Below are positions 16,226 to 25,692 of a stretch of DNA of 64,000 bases, piece by piece; within the stretch, counting starts at the first letter, position 1, and the number at the start of each line of letters is the position of its first letter. This DNA is from Acidimicrobiia bacterium. GTDB lineage: Bacteria; Actinomycetota; Acidimicrobiia; Spongiisociales; Spongiisociaceae. The notes beneath the pieces were generated by a model. It did not search any database, was not told where the DNA came from, and saw only the letters and a program-made list of their open reading frames with translations. A program made the translations under genes and the position numbers. The stretch covers positions 1 to 64,000 of the forward strand of contig VXMM01000054.1 in NCBI GenBank assembly GCA_009841105.1, read 5' to 3'.

Positions 16226-16911
16226 CAGGCATGGTGCACTTCACGCCCGCCCTGTTCGACTTCCTGGAAGATCTGGCCGCAAACAACGAGCGCGACTGGT
16301 TCCAGGCCAACAAGCAGCGGTACCGGACCGATGTCCAGGACCCCCTCCTCAGGTTCGTGAACGACTTCGAGGATCGGCTGGCGAGCATCAGCCCCCACAT
16401 GGTGGCCGACGCCAGGCGGTCCGGCGGGTCGGTGTTCCGCATCTATCGCGATGTCCGCTTCTCGAAGGACAAGACCCCCTACAAGACCAACGCCGGCGTC
16501 CACTTCCGCCACGAGATGGGCCGGGATGTACACGGGCCGGGGCTCTACCTGCACCTCGAACCCGGCGTGGTGTTCGCCGGCGCCGGCATATGGAAACCGA
16601 ACGCGACCACAGCCGGAAAGATACGGGAGGCCATCGTCGAGGACCCGGATGGGTGGCGCCGGATCGTGGACGAGCCGGGCTTCGCATCCACCTTCACCCT
16701 GGAGGGCGAGTCCCTGAAGCGGGCCCCTAGGGGCTTCGATCCCGGACACCCCCTGATCGACTACCTGAAGTTGAAGTCCTTCGTGGCCACCACAGGCCTC
16801 ACGGAAGAAGAAGTGTGCGCCCCGGACTTCATCGACCTCTACACCGACACCTGCGGGGTGGCCGCACCCTTCACCGGATTCCTCACCGCCGCGGTAGGAC
16901 TGGCCTGGTAG
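16222..16911 (+). CDS. DUF2461-family protein
   Basis: 229-residue member of the TIGR02453/DUF2461 family of unknown function. The family segments FTPALFDFLEDLAANNERDWF, RSGGSVFRIYRDVRFSKDKTPYK and GVHFRHE with a later GPGLYLHLEPG are all seen. The GTG start overlaps the preceding stop (GTGA at 16222-16225), but the function is probably unrelated to the toxin-antitoxin pair. Confidence 0.9.
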   Translation: MTGMVHFTPALFDFLEDLAANNERDWFQANKQRYRTDVQDPLLRFVNDFEDRLASISPHMVADARRSGGSVFRIYRDVRFSKDKTPYKTNAGVHFRHEMGRDVHGPGLYLHLEPGVVFAGAGIWKPNATTAGKIREAIVEDPDGWRRIVDEPGFASTFTLEGESLKRAPRGFDPGHPLIDYLKLKSFVATTGLTEEEVCAPDFIDLYTDTCGVAAPFTGFLTAAVGLAW

Positions 16912-16983
16912 AGAGACGGCAGGCGTTGACGGCTCGGCACGCCCGAAGAGTCCGGCCACCGTGCGCCGTTCCTGGATCCGGGG

Positions 16984-18138
16984 GTGCACGTGCGTAGTCG
17001 CCGCGGGATGCCGATCCTGGCGGTTGACGCCTATACGTCCCAGGAGTGGTTCGACCGCGAGCAGGAGCGGATCTTCTCCCGCACGTGGGCTCTCGCGGGC
17101 TTCGCCGAGGACATCGGTGAGCCGGGCCAATACAGGTCGGTTCAGGCGGGTCTGAACAACATCTTCATCGTGATGGGACGGGACAGGAGGCTGCGGGCCT
17201 TCCACAACATCTGCCGCCATCGGGGGACCCAGTTGCTGCGGGCGGTGGGGAACACCCAGCGGGCCATCGTCTGCCCCTACCACGATTGGACCAATGACCT
17301 GGAAGGGAACCTCGTGTCCGTCCCGAACCGTGAGAGTGAGTTCCCCGACCTCGACATGGCCTGTCTCGGGCTTCGGCAGGCTTCGGTCGATCGTTGGCGG
17401 GGAATGCTATGGGTGCATCCCGACGCCGATGCAGGATCCATCATGGACTGGTTCGGCGAGGTGGAGCCACATCTGGGCCCGCACCACGTGGACGGGCTGG
17501 TGGAATACGACAAGGGCCGGACCGAGCACGTGATCGCGGCCAACTGGAAGATCGTGGTGGAGAACTACATCGACGGCTACCACCTGGGGCATCTCCACTC
17601 CGGCACCCTGGCGATGTACGACCACTCGCGTATCGAGTCGGGTTTCGTGGGTCCGCACTTCGCCTTCTGGGAACCCCTGGCACCCGAGTACGCCGAGAAC
17701 GTGGAGAGGAACGCCCCGTACCCGCTGGTCGTGCCGGCGGACCGGGCGGGAGCATGGGTGCCGATGCTGTTCCCGGGGATCGGATTGGGGGAGACGGAGA
17801 GCTCCTGGTCACTGTTTCATGTAACCCCATTGGCGCCCGACCGGACGCGGGTGGTGATCCGTACGAAGGTTGCCGCCGCTTCCTCATGGGCGTTCACCCG
17901 CCAGTCCATCCGGTCCTCCGGTTTCTGGTCCGGACGGGTCAGCGGCAAGTACAGCGGCGACTCCTCCGACCCCATGGCCTCCGGGGATTTCATGGCCGAG
18001 GACATCTACGCCTGCGAGCAGCAGCAGCGTTCCCTGCAGAGCCCTTACTTCCGCCACGGTCCCTCGTCGGTCTCGGGTGAGGCCGGAGTCAGGCGCCACC
18101 AGGAACTGGTCCGCGAATGGGTGGAAGGGGGCCCGTGA
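16984..18138 (+). CDS. Rieske-type oxygenase alpha subunit
   Basis: Non-haem iron oxygenase of 384 residues. Rieske [2Fe-2S] ligands: C77 and H79 in CRHRG, C97 and H100 in CPYHDW. The catalytic iron motif D-x2-H-x4-H is seen as D197, H200, H205 in NYIDGYHLGHLH. The gene overlaps the following flavin/ferredoxin reductase, forming a two-component system like glycine betaine, carnitine or stachydrine oxygenases; aromatic or alicyclic acids are also possible. GTG start at 16984 is the most upstream sensible start. Confidence 0.9.
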   Translation: MHVRSRRGMPILAVDAYTSQEWFDREQERIFSRTWALAGFAEDIGEPGQYRSVQAGLNNIFIVMGRDRRLRAFHNICRHRGTQLLRAVGNTQRAIVCPYHDWTNDLEGNLVSVPNRESEFPDLDMACLGLRQASVDRWRGMLWVHPDADAGSIMDWFGEVEPHLGPHHVDGLVEYDKGRTEHVIAANWKIVVENYIDGYHLGHLHSGTLAMYDHSRIESGFVGPHFAFWEPLAPEYAENVERNAPYPLVVPADRAGAWVPMLFPGIGLGETESSWSLFHVTPLAPDRTRVVIRTKVAAASSWAFTRQSIRSSGFWSGRVSGKYSGDSSDPMASGDFMAEDIYACEQQQRSLQSPYFRHGPSSVSGEAGVRRHQELVREWVEGGP

Positions 18139-19229
18139 GCGGCGAGTTCCACCGGCTGCGGGTCCTCGAGACCCGAGCCGAGACGAAAGACGCCACGACC
18201 GTGTCCTTCGATGTGCCGGCGCCCCTGCGCGACACTTTCCGGTGGCGGGCCGGCCAGCACATCACCCTGCGCTTCCGCATCGACGGCCGGGAGAGGCGCC
18301 GCTCGTATTCCATCTCCGAGACGCCGTTCGGGGATAGCCCGTTACGTATCACCGTCAAGCGGGTCCGGGGAGGGCTCGTCTCCAACCACATCAACCAGAA
18401 TCTGGCCGCCGGCCAGATCATCGAGGTGATGCCACCCTTCGGCGGATTCTGCCTGGATCCGGATCCCCGGAAGAGACGCACCCACTACTTCTTCGGCGCA
18501 GGCAGCGGCATCACTCCCCTGTACGCGATGATCCGCTCCGTCCTGGCCGCCGAGCCGCACTCGGTGGCACTCCTGGCCTACGGCAACACCGACGCCGACC
18601 GCATCATCTTCCGCAATGCGCTGGCCGGCCTGGAGAGCGGCTCGGGTGATCGCCTCAAAGTCAGGCACATCCTGTCCTCCCCCACCCCGACGTCTCGGAT
18701 TCGGCACTGGCGGCATGGCCGGATCGGCCCGCAGTTGGTGGCCGAGTTCATCGACCACCACCCTCCCTACGCCCAGGACACCCGCTACTACATCTGCGGA
18801 CCCGGCAACATGAACCCGGTCGTCCGGGCGGCGCTGCGCGGATTGGACGTACCGGAGGAACGCATCCACACCGAGAGCTACAGCCCGACAGCATCACCGG
18901 ACGACTCGGTGGCAGGCGTAGCCGCCGCGCTGACCGTGATCCTCAACGGCGAGACGCTCTCCGTGCCCGCCGCCGCGGGCCAGACAATCCTCGACGCAGT
19001 GCGATCCGCCGGAGCCACACCCCCCTACTCGTGTGAGTCGGGCGTCTGCGGCGCATGCCGAGCCCACCTGCAGACCGGTTCAGCCCACCTGCGCGCGACG
19101 ATGGCCCTCACCAGGTCCGAGATAGCCCACGGCATGATTCTCACCTGCCAGGCCCTCCCCACAACGCCGCACATAACGGTGGAGTATCCCGAGAATTGGA
19201 TACCCATCCGCCTCGGACGCAGTTTCTGA
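18135..19229 (+). CDS. Oxygenase reductase, FAD/NAD(P) domain plus plant-type [2Fe-2S]
   Basis: Electron-transfer partner of the Rieske oxygenase. The GTG at 18135 overlaps the oxygenase stop (GTGA), giving 364 residues. Order: FAD domain with RRSYSISETPFG, NAD-binding domain with FFGAGSGITPLYAMI and YYICGPGNMNP, then a C-terminal plant-type ferredoxin with C-x4-C-x2-C in CESGVCGACRAHL and the fourth cysteine in ILTCQAL. This PaaE/GbcB-like order distinguishes it from phthalate reductases only in part. Confidence 0.92.
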   Translation: MSGEFHRLRVLETRAETKDATTVSFDVPAPLRDTFRWRAGQHITLRFRIDGRERRRSYSISETPFGDSPLRITVKRVRGGLVSNHINQNLAAGQIIEVMPPFGGFCLDPDPRKRRTHYFFGAGSGITPLYAMIRSVLAAEPHSVALLAYGNTDADRIIFRNALAGLESGSGDRLKVRHILSSPTPTSRIRHWRHGRIGPQLVAEFIDHHPPYAQDTRYYICGPGNMNPVVRAALRGLDVPEERIHTESYSPTASPDDSVAGVAAALTVILNGETLSVPAAAGQTILDAVRSAGATPPYSCESGVCGACRAHLQTGSAHLRATMALTRSEIAHGMILTCQALPTTPHITVEYPENWIPIRLGRSF

Positions 19230-19349
19230 CCGCGGCCCTCGGGCCCACGACTCAGTCGCCGGCGACTCCGATCAGTAGCCGGCAGTGGTCGCTCGGGCCA
19301 CTCGTCGAATTCGTTGAGTGCCGCACGGTGATGTCGCGGTGGGCCGGCG

Positions 19350-22300
19350 CTACATGTTCCGGCGGTACTGGCCTCCTACAGCGTAGAGCGCGTGCGTCAT
19401 CTGGCCGAGACTGCACACCTTTGCTGCTGCCATGAGGGCGTCGAATGTGTTGCCGCCCGATAGGGCGACCCGCTGTAGTTCGTCGAGGAGTTTCGCCGCC
19501 TGTTTCTCGTTGCGATGGTGGAGTTGGTCCATCTCGGTCACGAGCCGGTCTCGTTCCTCGGCTTCGGATCGGATGATCTCCTTCGGCCGTACGAAGGGCG
19601 ATCCATCGTCCGAGAGAAACGTGTTGACACCGATGATGGGGAGATCGCCCGATGACTTGAGGCGCTCGTAGTGGAGCGACTCCTCCTGAATCTTGCTCCG
19701 CTGGTACTGAGTCTCCATCGCTCCGAGGACGCCGCCTCGCGCGCTGATGCGGTCGAACTCCATCAACACCGCTTCCTCGACGAGGTCGGTGAGCTCCTCG
19801 ACCACGAAGGACCCTTGAAGCGGGTTCTCGTTCCGGTTGAGGCCCAGCTCCTCGTTGATGATGAGCTGGATGGCCAGCGCGCGCCGGACCGACTCTTCGG
19901 TCGGGGTCGTGATCGCCTCGTCGTAGGCGTTGGTGTGGAGCGAGTTCGCGCTGTCGTAGATCGCGTACAACGCCTGAAGCGTGGTCCGGATGTCGTTGAA
20001 CCCGATCTCCTGGGCGTGGAGGGAGCGCCCGGAGGTCTGAATGTGGTATTTCAGCCTCTGCGAGCGGTCCGAAGCCCCGTAGCGGTCGCGCAGTGCCTTC
20101 GACCAGATCCGCCGCGCCACCCGGCCGATGACGGCGTACTCGGCGTCGACACCGTTGGAGAAGAAGAAGGAGAGGTTGTGGGCGAACTCATCGACGGCCA
20201 TGCCTCTCGCCAGGAAGTACTCGATGAACGTGAACCCGTTCGCCAGCGTGAACGCGAGCTGGGTGATGGGGTTGGCGCCCGCCTCCGCCATGTGATACCC
20301 GCTGATCGAAATGGAGTAGAAGTTCCGGACCGAGTTGTCGATGAAGAACTGCTGGATGTCGCCTTGCATGCGGAGGGCGAACTCGGTCGAGAAGATGCAG
20401 GTGTTCTGGGCCTGATCCTCCTTGAGGATGTCGGCCTGCAAGGTGCCCCGAACCCTCCCGAGCACGTCGCTCCGGATCTCGGCGTAGACGTCCTCCGGCA
20501 CGACCTCGTCCCCAGTGATGCCGAGGAGCCGCGTGCCGAATCCGGCGTTGCCCTCCGGTAGTTCGGCCCGATAGACCGGGCGAGCCACTCCACGGTTCTC
20601 GTATCGATCGTTGAGTTTGGCTTCTACGACTTCCCAGAGCCGGTGCTCGTCGATGTACCGCTCGCATTGCTGGTCGATGGCGGCGTTGAGGAAGAAGGCG
20701 AGGATCATGGGGGCCGGGCCGTTGATGGTCATCGATACCGAAGTGCTGGGGTGCAGCAGGTCGAAACCCGAGTAGAGCCGTTTCGCGTCGTCCAGCGATG
20801 CGAGCGAAACGCCGCTGTTGCCGACCTTGCCATAGATGTCCGGCCGCTCATCCGGGTTTTCGCCGTACAGCGTCACCGAGTCGAAAGCCGTAGACAGGCG
20901 GACGGCCGGCATCCCTCGTGACAGGTAGTGGAACCGTCGGTTGGTCTGCTCGGGACCGCCTTCGCCGGCGAACATGCGGGTCGGCCGTTCGGTCGCGCTG
21001 CGGAACGGGAAGACACCACCGGTGTAGGGGAACGATCCGGGCACGTTCTCCTGGAGCATCCATCGGACGCGGTCGCCCCACCCGCGCATCTTGGGGAACG
21101 CGACCTTGGGCACCCGCGTCCCCGACAGGGTCTTCGTAGCCGCATCCACCGTGACGACGCGGTTCCGCACGGGATACGAGACCTCGTCGGTCTGGTAACG
21201 CTGCCTCGTTGCGTCCCACTGGTCGATGATCCCCATCGTTTCCGCGTCGAGGCCGGCCCGGAGCGAGTCGATCTCCTCCGAGAGGTCTAGGCCGGTGCGG
21301 TCGGCGGCGGCGATAAGCCCCTGGAGCTCCTGGGCCAGGTCCGCCTGCCGTTCTACGTGTGCGTTGTATTCGCGGATCGTCTCGGCGATCTCGGAGAGGT
21401 AGCGGACCCGATTGCCCGGGATGATGCGCCCGGCGTCGGCCCGGTCGACCTGAAGCTCGCGATGGGGGCGGAACTCGAGGGACGACCGCCCGTTGATCTC
21501 GGCCAGTAGGGCGAGGAAGAACCGGTTCGTACCCGGATCGTTGAAGTGCGAAGCCGACGTGAGGTACACGGGCACCTCATCGTCCGGGCGGTCGAAGTCG
21601 ACCCGGTTGCGACGCCACTGCTTCTTGACATCCCGCAACGCGTCCACGGCCCCGCGCCGATCGGACTTGTTGATCGCCACGAGGTCGGCGAAGTCGAGCA
21701 TGTCGATCTTCTCGAGTTGCGACGGCGCGCCGTATTCGGGCGTCATCACGTAGACGCGCAGGTCCGAGTGGTCGACGATCTCGGTGTCCGACTGCCCGAT
21801 GCCCGCCGTCTCGAGTATCACCAGGTCGAAGCCCGCCGCTCTGGCGATGTTCACGGCGGCCGGGACATGGGGGGACAGCGCCAGGTTCGCCTGGCGGGTT
21901 GCGAGGGATCGCATGAAGACGCGCGGGTGGTGCACTGAGTTCATGCGGATCCGATCGCCCAGCAGAGCACCGCCCGACCGGCGACGAGACGGGTCCATCG
22001 AGATAATCGCGATTGACTTGTCCTCACGATCGGCGACGAACCGCAACACGATCTCGTCGATGAGCGACGACTTCCCGGATCCGCCAGTGCCGGTGATCCC
22101 GACGACAAGGGACGAGGACTCGGCCGCAACCGACGCTACGGACTCGAGGAGTGCAGCGTGCCGTTCGGGCGCGTTCTCCGCTGCCGAGATGAGCCGGGCC
22201 ACGGCGCGCTTGTTCGTCACCGAGAGATCGGCGAGACCGACATCTATCTCGACCCCGCGGGAGGCATCTGCCCGCGCGATCAGATCGTCGATCATCCCCT

Positions 22301-22694
22301 GCAGGCCCAACTCCCTCCCCTCGTCGGGGCCGTAGATCCGTTCGACCCCCTGAGCCCTGAGGCTCTCCGCCTCCTCGGGGAGGATGGTGCCTCCTCCCCC
22401 GCCGAATATCTTCACGTCGGTCGCCCCGACCTGGTCGAGCTGCGAGCGCAGGTACCGGAAGAACTCGAGGTGGCCTCCCTGGTAGGAGGTGACGGCGACG
22501 GCCTGTGCATCTTCTTGAACGGCCGCCTCGACGAGGGTCCGGACCGGCCGGTTGTGACCGAGGTGTATCACTTCCACGCCGGCGGCCTGGAGGATGCGTC
22601 GCATGATGTTGATGGCCGCGTCGTGACCGTCGAAAAGGGAGGTCGCCGTGACGACACGCAGGTGGTGATGTGGTCCCGGCATCGGCTTCCTCAC
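19350..22694 (-). CDS. icmF: Fused isobutyryl-CoA mutase IcmF
   Basis: Adenosylcobalamin-dependent mutase interconverting isobutyryl-CoA and n-butyryl-CoA (or related branched acyl-CoAs), fused to its G-protein chaperone. The 1114 residues show the IcmF order: B12-binding domain with [13 protein letters not shown] (axial His24), MeaB-like GTPase with P-loop [10 protein letters not shown] (about 201-210), then the mutase barrel with [19 protein letters not shown] and [16 protein letters not shown]. Start at 22694 or at the second Met (22682) both work. Divergent from marR with a palindromic operator between them. Confidence 0.95.
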   Translation of the reverse strand: MRKPMPGPHHHLRVVTATSLFDGHDAAINIMRRILQAAGVEVIHLGHNRPVRTLVEAAVQEDAQAVAVTSYQGGHLEFFRYLRSQLDQVGATDVKIFGGGGGTILPEEAESLRAQGVERIYGPDEGRELGLQGMIDDLIARADASRGVEIDVGLADLSVTNKRAVARLISAAENAPERHAALLESVASVAAESSSLVVGITGTGGSGKSSLIDEIVLRFVADREDKSIAIISMDPSRRRSGGALLGDRIRMNSVHHPRVFMRSLATRQANLALSPHVPAAVNIARAAGFDLVILETAGIGQSDTEIVDHSDLRVYVMTPEYGAPSQLEKIDMLDFADLVAINKSDRRGAVDALRDVKKQWRRNRVDFDRPDDEVPVYLTSASHFNDPGTNRFFLALLAEINGRSSLEFRPHRELQVDRADAGRIIPGNRVRYLSEIAETIREYNAHVERQADLAQELQGLIAAADRTGLDLSEEIDSLRAGLDAETMGIIDQWDATRQRYQTDEVSYPVRNRVVTVDAATKTLSGTRVPKVAFPKMRGWGDRVRWMLQENVPGSFPYTGGVFPFRSATERPTRMFAGEGGPEQTNRRFHYLSRGMPAVRLSTAFDSVTLYGENPDERPDIYGKVGNSGVSLASLDDAKRLYSGFDLLHPSTSVSMTINGPAPMILAFFLNAAIDQQCERYIDEHRLWEVVEAKLNDRYENRGVARPVYRAELPEGNAGFGTRLLGITGDEVVPEDVYAEIRSDVLGRVRGTLQADILKEDQAQNTCIFSTEFALRMQGDIQQFFIDNSVRNFYSISISGYHMAEAGANPITQLAFTLANGFTFIEYFLARGMAVDEFAHNLSFFFSNGVDAEYAVIGRVARRIWSKALRDRYGASDRSQRLKYHIQTSGRSLHAQEIGFNDIRTTLQALYAIYDSANSLHTNAYDEAITTPTEESVRRALAIQLIINEELGLNRNENPLQGSFVVEELTDLVEEAVLMEFDRISARGGVLGAMETQYQRSKIQEESLHYERLKSSGDLPIIGVNTFLSDDGSPFVRPKEIIRSEAEERDRLVTEMDQLHHRNEKQAAKLLDELQRVALSGGNTFDALMAAAKVCSLGQMTHALYAVGGQYRRNM

Positions 22695-22710
22695 TACTAG
22701 TGTGGGGTTA

Positions 22711-22724
22711 CTTTGATATCAAAG
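22711..22724. promoter_or_regulatory. Palindromic operator CTTTGATATCAAAG
   Basis: Perfect 14-bp palindrome between the divergent icmF and marR genes, 17 bp from the icmF start. TTGATATCAA-type sites are typical of MarR-family regulators, and the neighbouring gene encodes one. The half TTTGATATC recurs at 38270 and 42878 in two other divergent promoter regions. Confidence 0.7.
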
Positions 22725-22737
22725 CATATAGCAAAGC

Positions 22738-22757
22738 GGGAGGCAAGCAAACCTCCC
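22738..22757 (+). promoter_or_regulatory. Hairpin sequestering the marR ribosome site
   Basis: GGGAGG (22738-22743) is the only Shine-Dalgarno-like sequence and is perfectly complementary to CCTCCC (22752-22757), which directly precedes the ATG at 22758. The 6-bp stem with an 8-nt loop would hide the ribosome site and could limit marR translation. Confidence 0.35.
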
Positions 22758-23252
22758 ATGGACCCGATCGCCGAAGCGCGGCGGCAATGGGACCACCACG
22801 GCTGGGCCGACGCGGCCGGCGGCATGGCTGTGGTCACGACGCTGGTGAGAGCGAACCAGATCGTCACGTCAATGGTCGAAGTGGCTCTCGCTCCCTTCGG
22901 CCTCAGTTTCGCCCGGTTCGAGATCCTGCGCTTGCTCGGGTTCAGCCGCGCCGGTGAGCTGCCCATGGGGAAGATCGGCGCAAGGCTTCAGGTCCATCCT
23001 GCCAGCGTCACGAGCGCCGTGAAGCGCCTTGAACGCGACGGGCTCGTCGGTCGACGGGTGGACAGGACCGACAGCCGGGTGGTGCTCGCATCGATCACGG
23101 CCCGGGGCCGCGACATGGTCGGCAGGGCGACGGATGCGGTCAACGCCGTGTTCCGGCGCCTCGACGAGGAGGGCGTCGCGACCGAGGACCTGACGAGACT
23201 GCTGAACCGGATCAGATGGCTGGCCGGCGACCCCGTGGCCATAGAATCCTGA
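22758..23252 (+). CDS. MarR-family transcriptional regulator
   Basis: 164-residue dimeric winged-helix regulator. MGKIGARLQVHPASVTSAVK is the recognition HTH and RRVDRTDSRVVLASITARG the wing with the conserved D-x-R. The ATG at 22758 is preferred; upstream codons in frame include the operator. Probably autoregulatory and controlling icmF, and perhaps the acyl-CoA dehydrogenase gene 25 bp downstream on the same strand. Confidence 0.92.
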   Translation: MDPIAEARRQWDHHGWADAAGGMAVVTTLVRANQIVTSMVEVALAPFGLSFARFEILRLLGFSRAGELPMGKIGARLQVHPASVTSAVKRLERDGLVGRRVDRTDSRVVLASITARGRDMVGRATDAVNAVFRRLDEEGVATEDLTRLLNRIRWLAGDPVAIES

Positions 23253-23277
23253 GGGCTCCGTCCCAGCGAGGTGTTTC

Positions 23278-24441
23278 TTGATCGAGTTCGCGCTCACCCC
23301 CGAGCAGGGGATCCTAAGAGAGTCCACGGCGAGGCTCGCCGACGAGGTCTACGCCGCCAAGGCCGAAGCCTGGGATCGGGACCGCTCGTTCATGCCAGAT
23401 GAAGAACGAAAGCGGCTCGGAGACCTGGGACTGCTCGGTATCGGCCTCCCCGGCGCCTACGGCGGAGGAGACGGAACCCTGCTCGACTCGCTCATCGTGA
23501 TCGAGGAACTGGCAAAGCGGAACCAGATCGCGGCCTTTCAGGCGTTCGAGTCGAACACCGGTCCGGCCCGGGCCATCGCCATGCTCGGCTCCGAGGCCCA
23601 GAAGGAGAGGTTCCTGCCGCCGGTGATCCGGGGCTCTGCCACCATGGCCATCTCGATCTCGGAGCCGGACGCCGGATCGGCCGCGACGGATATGACGACA
23701 TCGGCGGTCCGTGACGGAGACGAGGTCGTCATCAACGGCGCGAAGCGATGGTGTTCGGGCGGCGGGCACGCCGAGATGTATCTCGTGTACGTCAGGATGA
23801 ACGAACAGCTCGGCTCGAAGGGCATCGGCGCCGTGGTCGTGGAGGCCGGCACCAGCGGCCTCACCTTCGGGCCGCAAGAGGAGTTGATGGGCTTTCGCGG
23901 TATCCCGTCTGCCGACATGTTTTTAGAGGACGTGAGGGTTCCGGCAGAGAACGTGATAGTGCCCGCCGGGGGATTCCGGGACCTGTTCACCGCCTTCTCC
24001 ATCGAGCGTCTCGGCAACGCGACGATGTCGCTGGCCATCGGCCAGGCCTGCCTCGACCGCACGGCCAAGTATGTAGAAGAGCGCAAACAGTTCGGGAAGG
24101 ACATCATCGAGTTCCAGGCGGTTCAGTTGGCTCTGGCGGACATGGTCCTGAAGACCCAGGCGGCACGGCGGCTGATATGGACCGCGGCTGCCAGCGCGGG
24201 GACCGGAGCGCCCGATCCGCTGGATGCTTCGATCGCGAAGTGCTACTCCAACGAGATGGCCAAGGAGGTCTCGGATCTCGCGATCCAGCTCCACGGCGGG
24301 AATGGCTACTCGGTGGAGTACGGGCTGGAGCGCTATCACCGTGATGCCCACGGGTGGGCGGTGGCGGGCGGTACCCCGACGATCCAGCGGGTACGCATCG
24401 TGTCACAGTATCTCGGCCGGAGCTTCAACCAGAGAGCCTGA
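23278..24441 (+). CDS. Acyl-CoA dehydrogenase
   Basis: FAD enzyme introducing an alpha,beta double bond into an acyl-CoA. The 387 residues cover the three ACAD domains; AISISEPDAGSAATDM is the FAD/substrate block, ERLGNATMSLAIGQACLD the third-domain start, and QLHGGNGYSVEYGLERYHRDA the C-terminal block. The catalytic base is expected near the GGxGY segment, but I cannot fix it. The start is TTG at 23278. 25 bp after marR, so possibly in the same transcript; branched-chain substrates would fit icmF. Confidence 0.92.
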   Translation: MIEFALTPEQGILRESTARLADEVYAAKAEAWDRDRSFMPDEERKRLGDLGLLGIGLPGAYGGGDGTLLDSLIVIEELAKRNQIAAFQAFESNTGPARAIAMLGSEAQKERFLPPVIRGSATMAISISEPDAGSAATDMTTSAVRDGDEVVINGAKRWCSGGGHAEMYLVYVRMNEQLGSKGIGAVVVEAGTSGLTFGPQEELMGFRGIPSADMFLEDVRVPAENVIVPAGGFRDLFTAFSIERLGNATMSLAIGQACLDRTAKYVEERKQFGKDIIEFQAVQLALADMVLKTQAARRLIWTAAASAGTGAPDPLDASIAKCYSNEMAKEVSDLAIQLHGGNGYSVEYGLERYHRDAHGWAVAGGTPTIQRVRIVSQYLGRSFNQRA

Positions 24442-24450
24442 GCCCCGAAC

Positions 24451-24505
24451 AGGGCGTGTTCACGCTATGCGCGTTCGCTACTTATCGCGAGTCCCCGTGG
24501 ATCAA
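24451..24505 (+). repeat. Family 1 leader with body deleted
   Basis: AGGGCGTGTTCACGCTATGC followed by GCGTTCGCTACTTATCGCGAG and TCCCCGTGG is the leader of family 1. After GTGG the sequence jumps directly to ATCAAG, the end of a full copy (35425-35431). The remnant lies between the convergent acyl-CoA dehydrogenase and thiolase genes and overlaps the last codons of the thiolase. Confidence 0.6.
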
Positions 24506-25692
24506 GATCGCGGTGCCCCGATCACCATCACACACGCGATGATGCCCGGACCGCCGAGGGTGTGCGCCAGTCCCGTCGTGGCGCCGGCGACCTGGCGAGC
24601 TCCGGCTCGTCCGGTCACCTGATCGGCGATCTCGACGACCATGCGCACACCGGTCGCGCCGACCGGGTGGCCGCACGCCTGGAGGCCTCCGGACACGTTG
24701 ACGGGGATTTCGCCGTCACGGGCGGTCGCTCCGGACCGGAGTAACTCGACCCCCTTGCCTCGCTCGGCCAGCCCGAGGTCTTCGGTGTTGACGATCTCGG
24801 TGATCGTGAAGCAGTCGTGGCACTCGACCAGGTCGAGCTCGGACCTCGGATCGGTGATTCCCGCCTGACGGTAGGCCCGCGCCGCCGCTTCTCGGGTCGA
24901 TGCGAAGCCGAGGTAGTCGCCCGACTCCTCGAAGAAGTTCGACAGATAGCCACCGGTCACGGATAGGCCGACCCCGTCGATCAACGCATAGTGCGAGGCG
25001 TTCTCCTCGGCCCATTCACGCGACGCCAGGACGACGGCGGCTCCCCCGTCGGTAGTCGGGGTGCAGTCGTACAGGCCGAAAGGTTCCGCGACGATGGGAG
25101 CTTCGAGTACCTGTTCCATCGTGAGCTCCGAACCGAATTGGGCGCTGGGGTTCGACATCGCGTTGCGGTGATTCTTCATGGCCACCTGGGCGAGGTCGTC
25201 TCTCGTGTACCCGTAGGCATCAAGGTAGCGGTTGGCGAGCAATGCGAACTGACCGGGCGCGGTCCTACCCTTGGCCAGCGTCGGGTGGCTGCCCTCGGCG
25301 GTCTTGGCGACCAGAGACCCCTTGGGGGTCACGTCGCGCATTTTCTCGGCCCCGATCGCCAGAACGATGTCGTACTCCCCCGCGGCGACGGCGAGGGCTG
25401 CGCCGCGCACGGCCTCCATCCCACTCGTGCAGAAGTTCGAGACCCGTGTCACTGGGCGGGGAGAGAATCGCAAGGCCTCGGCCACCGCAGCCCCGGAGTC
25501 GCCGATGAGCCCCGAAGTCTGAGGCTCGGCCGTCGCCAGCCAGGCGGCGTCGATGGCATCCATCGTGAGGCCCGCATCGATGACGGCTCCGTGGGCGGCT
25601 TCGGCCACGAGGTCGAGGTAACCCATGTCGTGAAGCACGCCGAATCTCGTCATTGCCGTGCCGACGATGGCTACCTCTCCGGCGATGCCCAT
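24502..25692 (-). CDS. Thiolase-fold acetyl-CoA acetyltransferase
   Basis: 396-residue thiolase. The nucleophile Cys is in VSNFCTSGMEAV (about residue 88), and the C-terminal catalytic blocks are ECHDCFTITEI and GGLQACGHPVGATG with His. The ATG at 25692 overlaps the stop of the preceding gene (TGATG). Pairing with an HMG-CoA-synthase-like/OB-fold gene resembles the thiolase-HMGCS-DUF35 complexes of archaea and the thiolase-DUF35 pairs of actinobacterial side-chain catabolism. Confidence 0.9.
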   Translation of the reverse strand: MGIAGEVAIVGTAMTRFGVLHDMGYLDLVAEAAHGAVIDAGLTMDAIDAAWLATAEPQTSGLIGDSGAAVAEALRFSPRPVTRVSNFCTSGMEAVRGAALAVAAGEYDIVLAIGAEKMRDVTPKGSLVAKTAEGSHPTLAKGRTAPGQFALLANRYLDAYGYTRDDLAQVAMKNHRNAMSNPSAQFGSELTMEQVLEAPIVAEPFGLYDCTPTTDGGAAVVLASREWAEENASHYALIDGVGLSVTGGYLSNFFEESGDYLGFASTREAAARAYRQAGITDPRSELDLVECHDCFTITEIVNTEDLGLAERGKGVELLRSGATARDGEIPVNVSGGLQACGHPVGATGVRMVVEIADQVTGRAGARQVAGATTGLAHTLGGPGIIACVMVIGAPRS

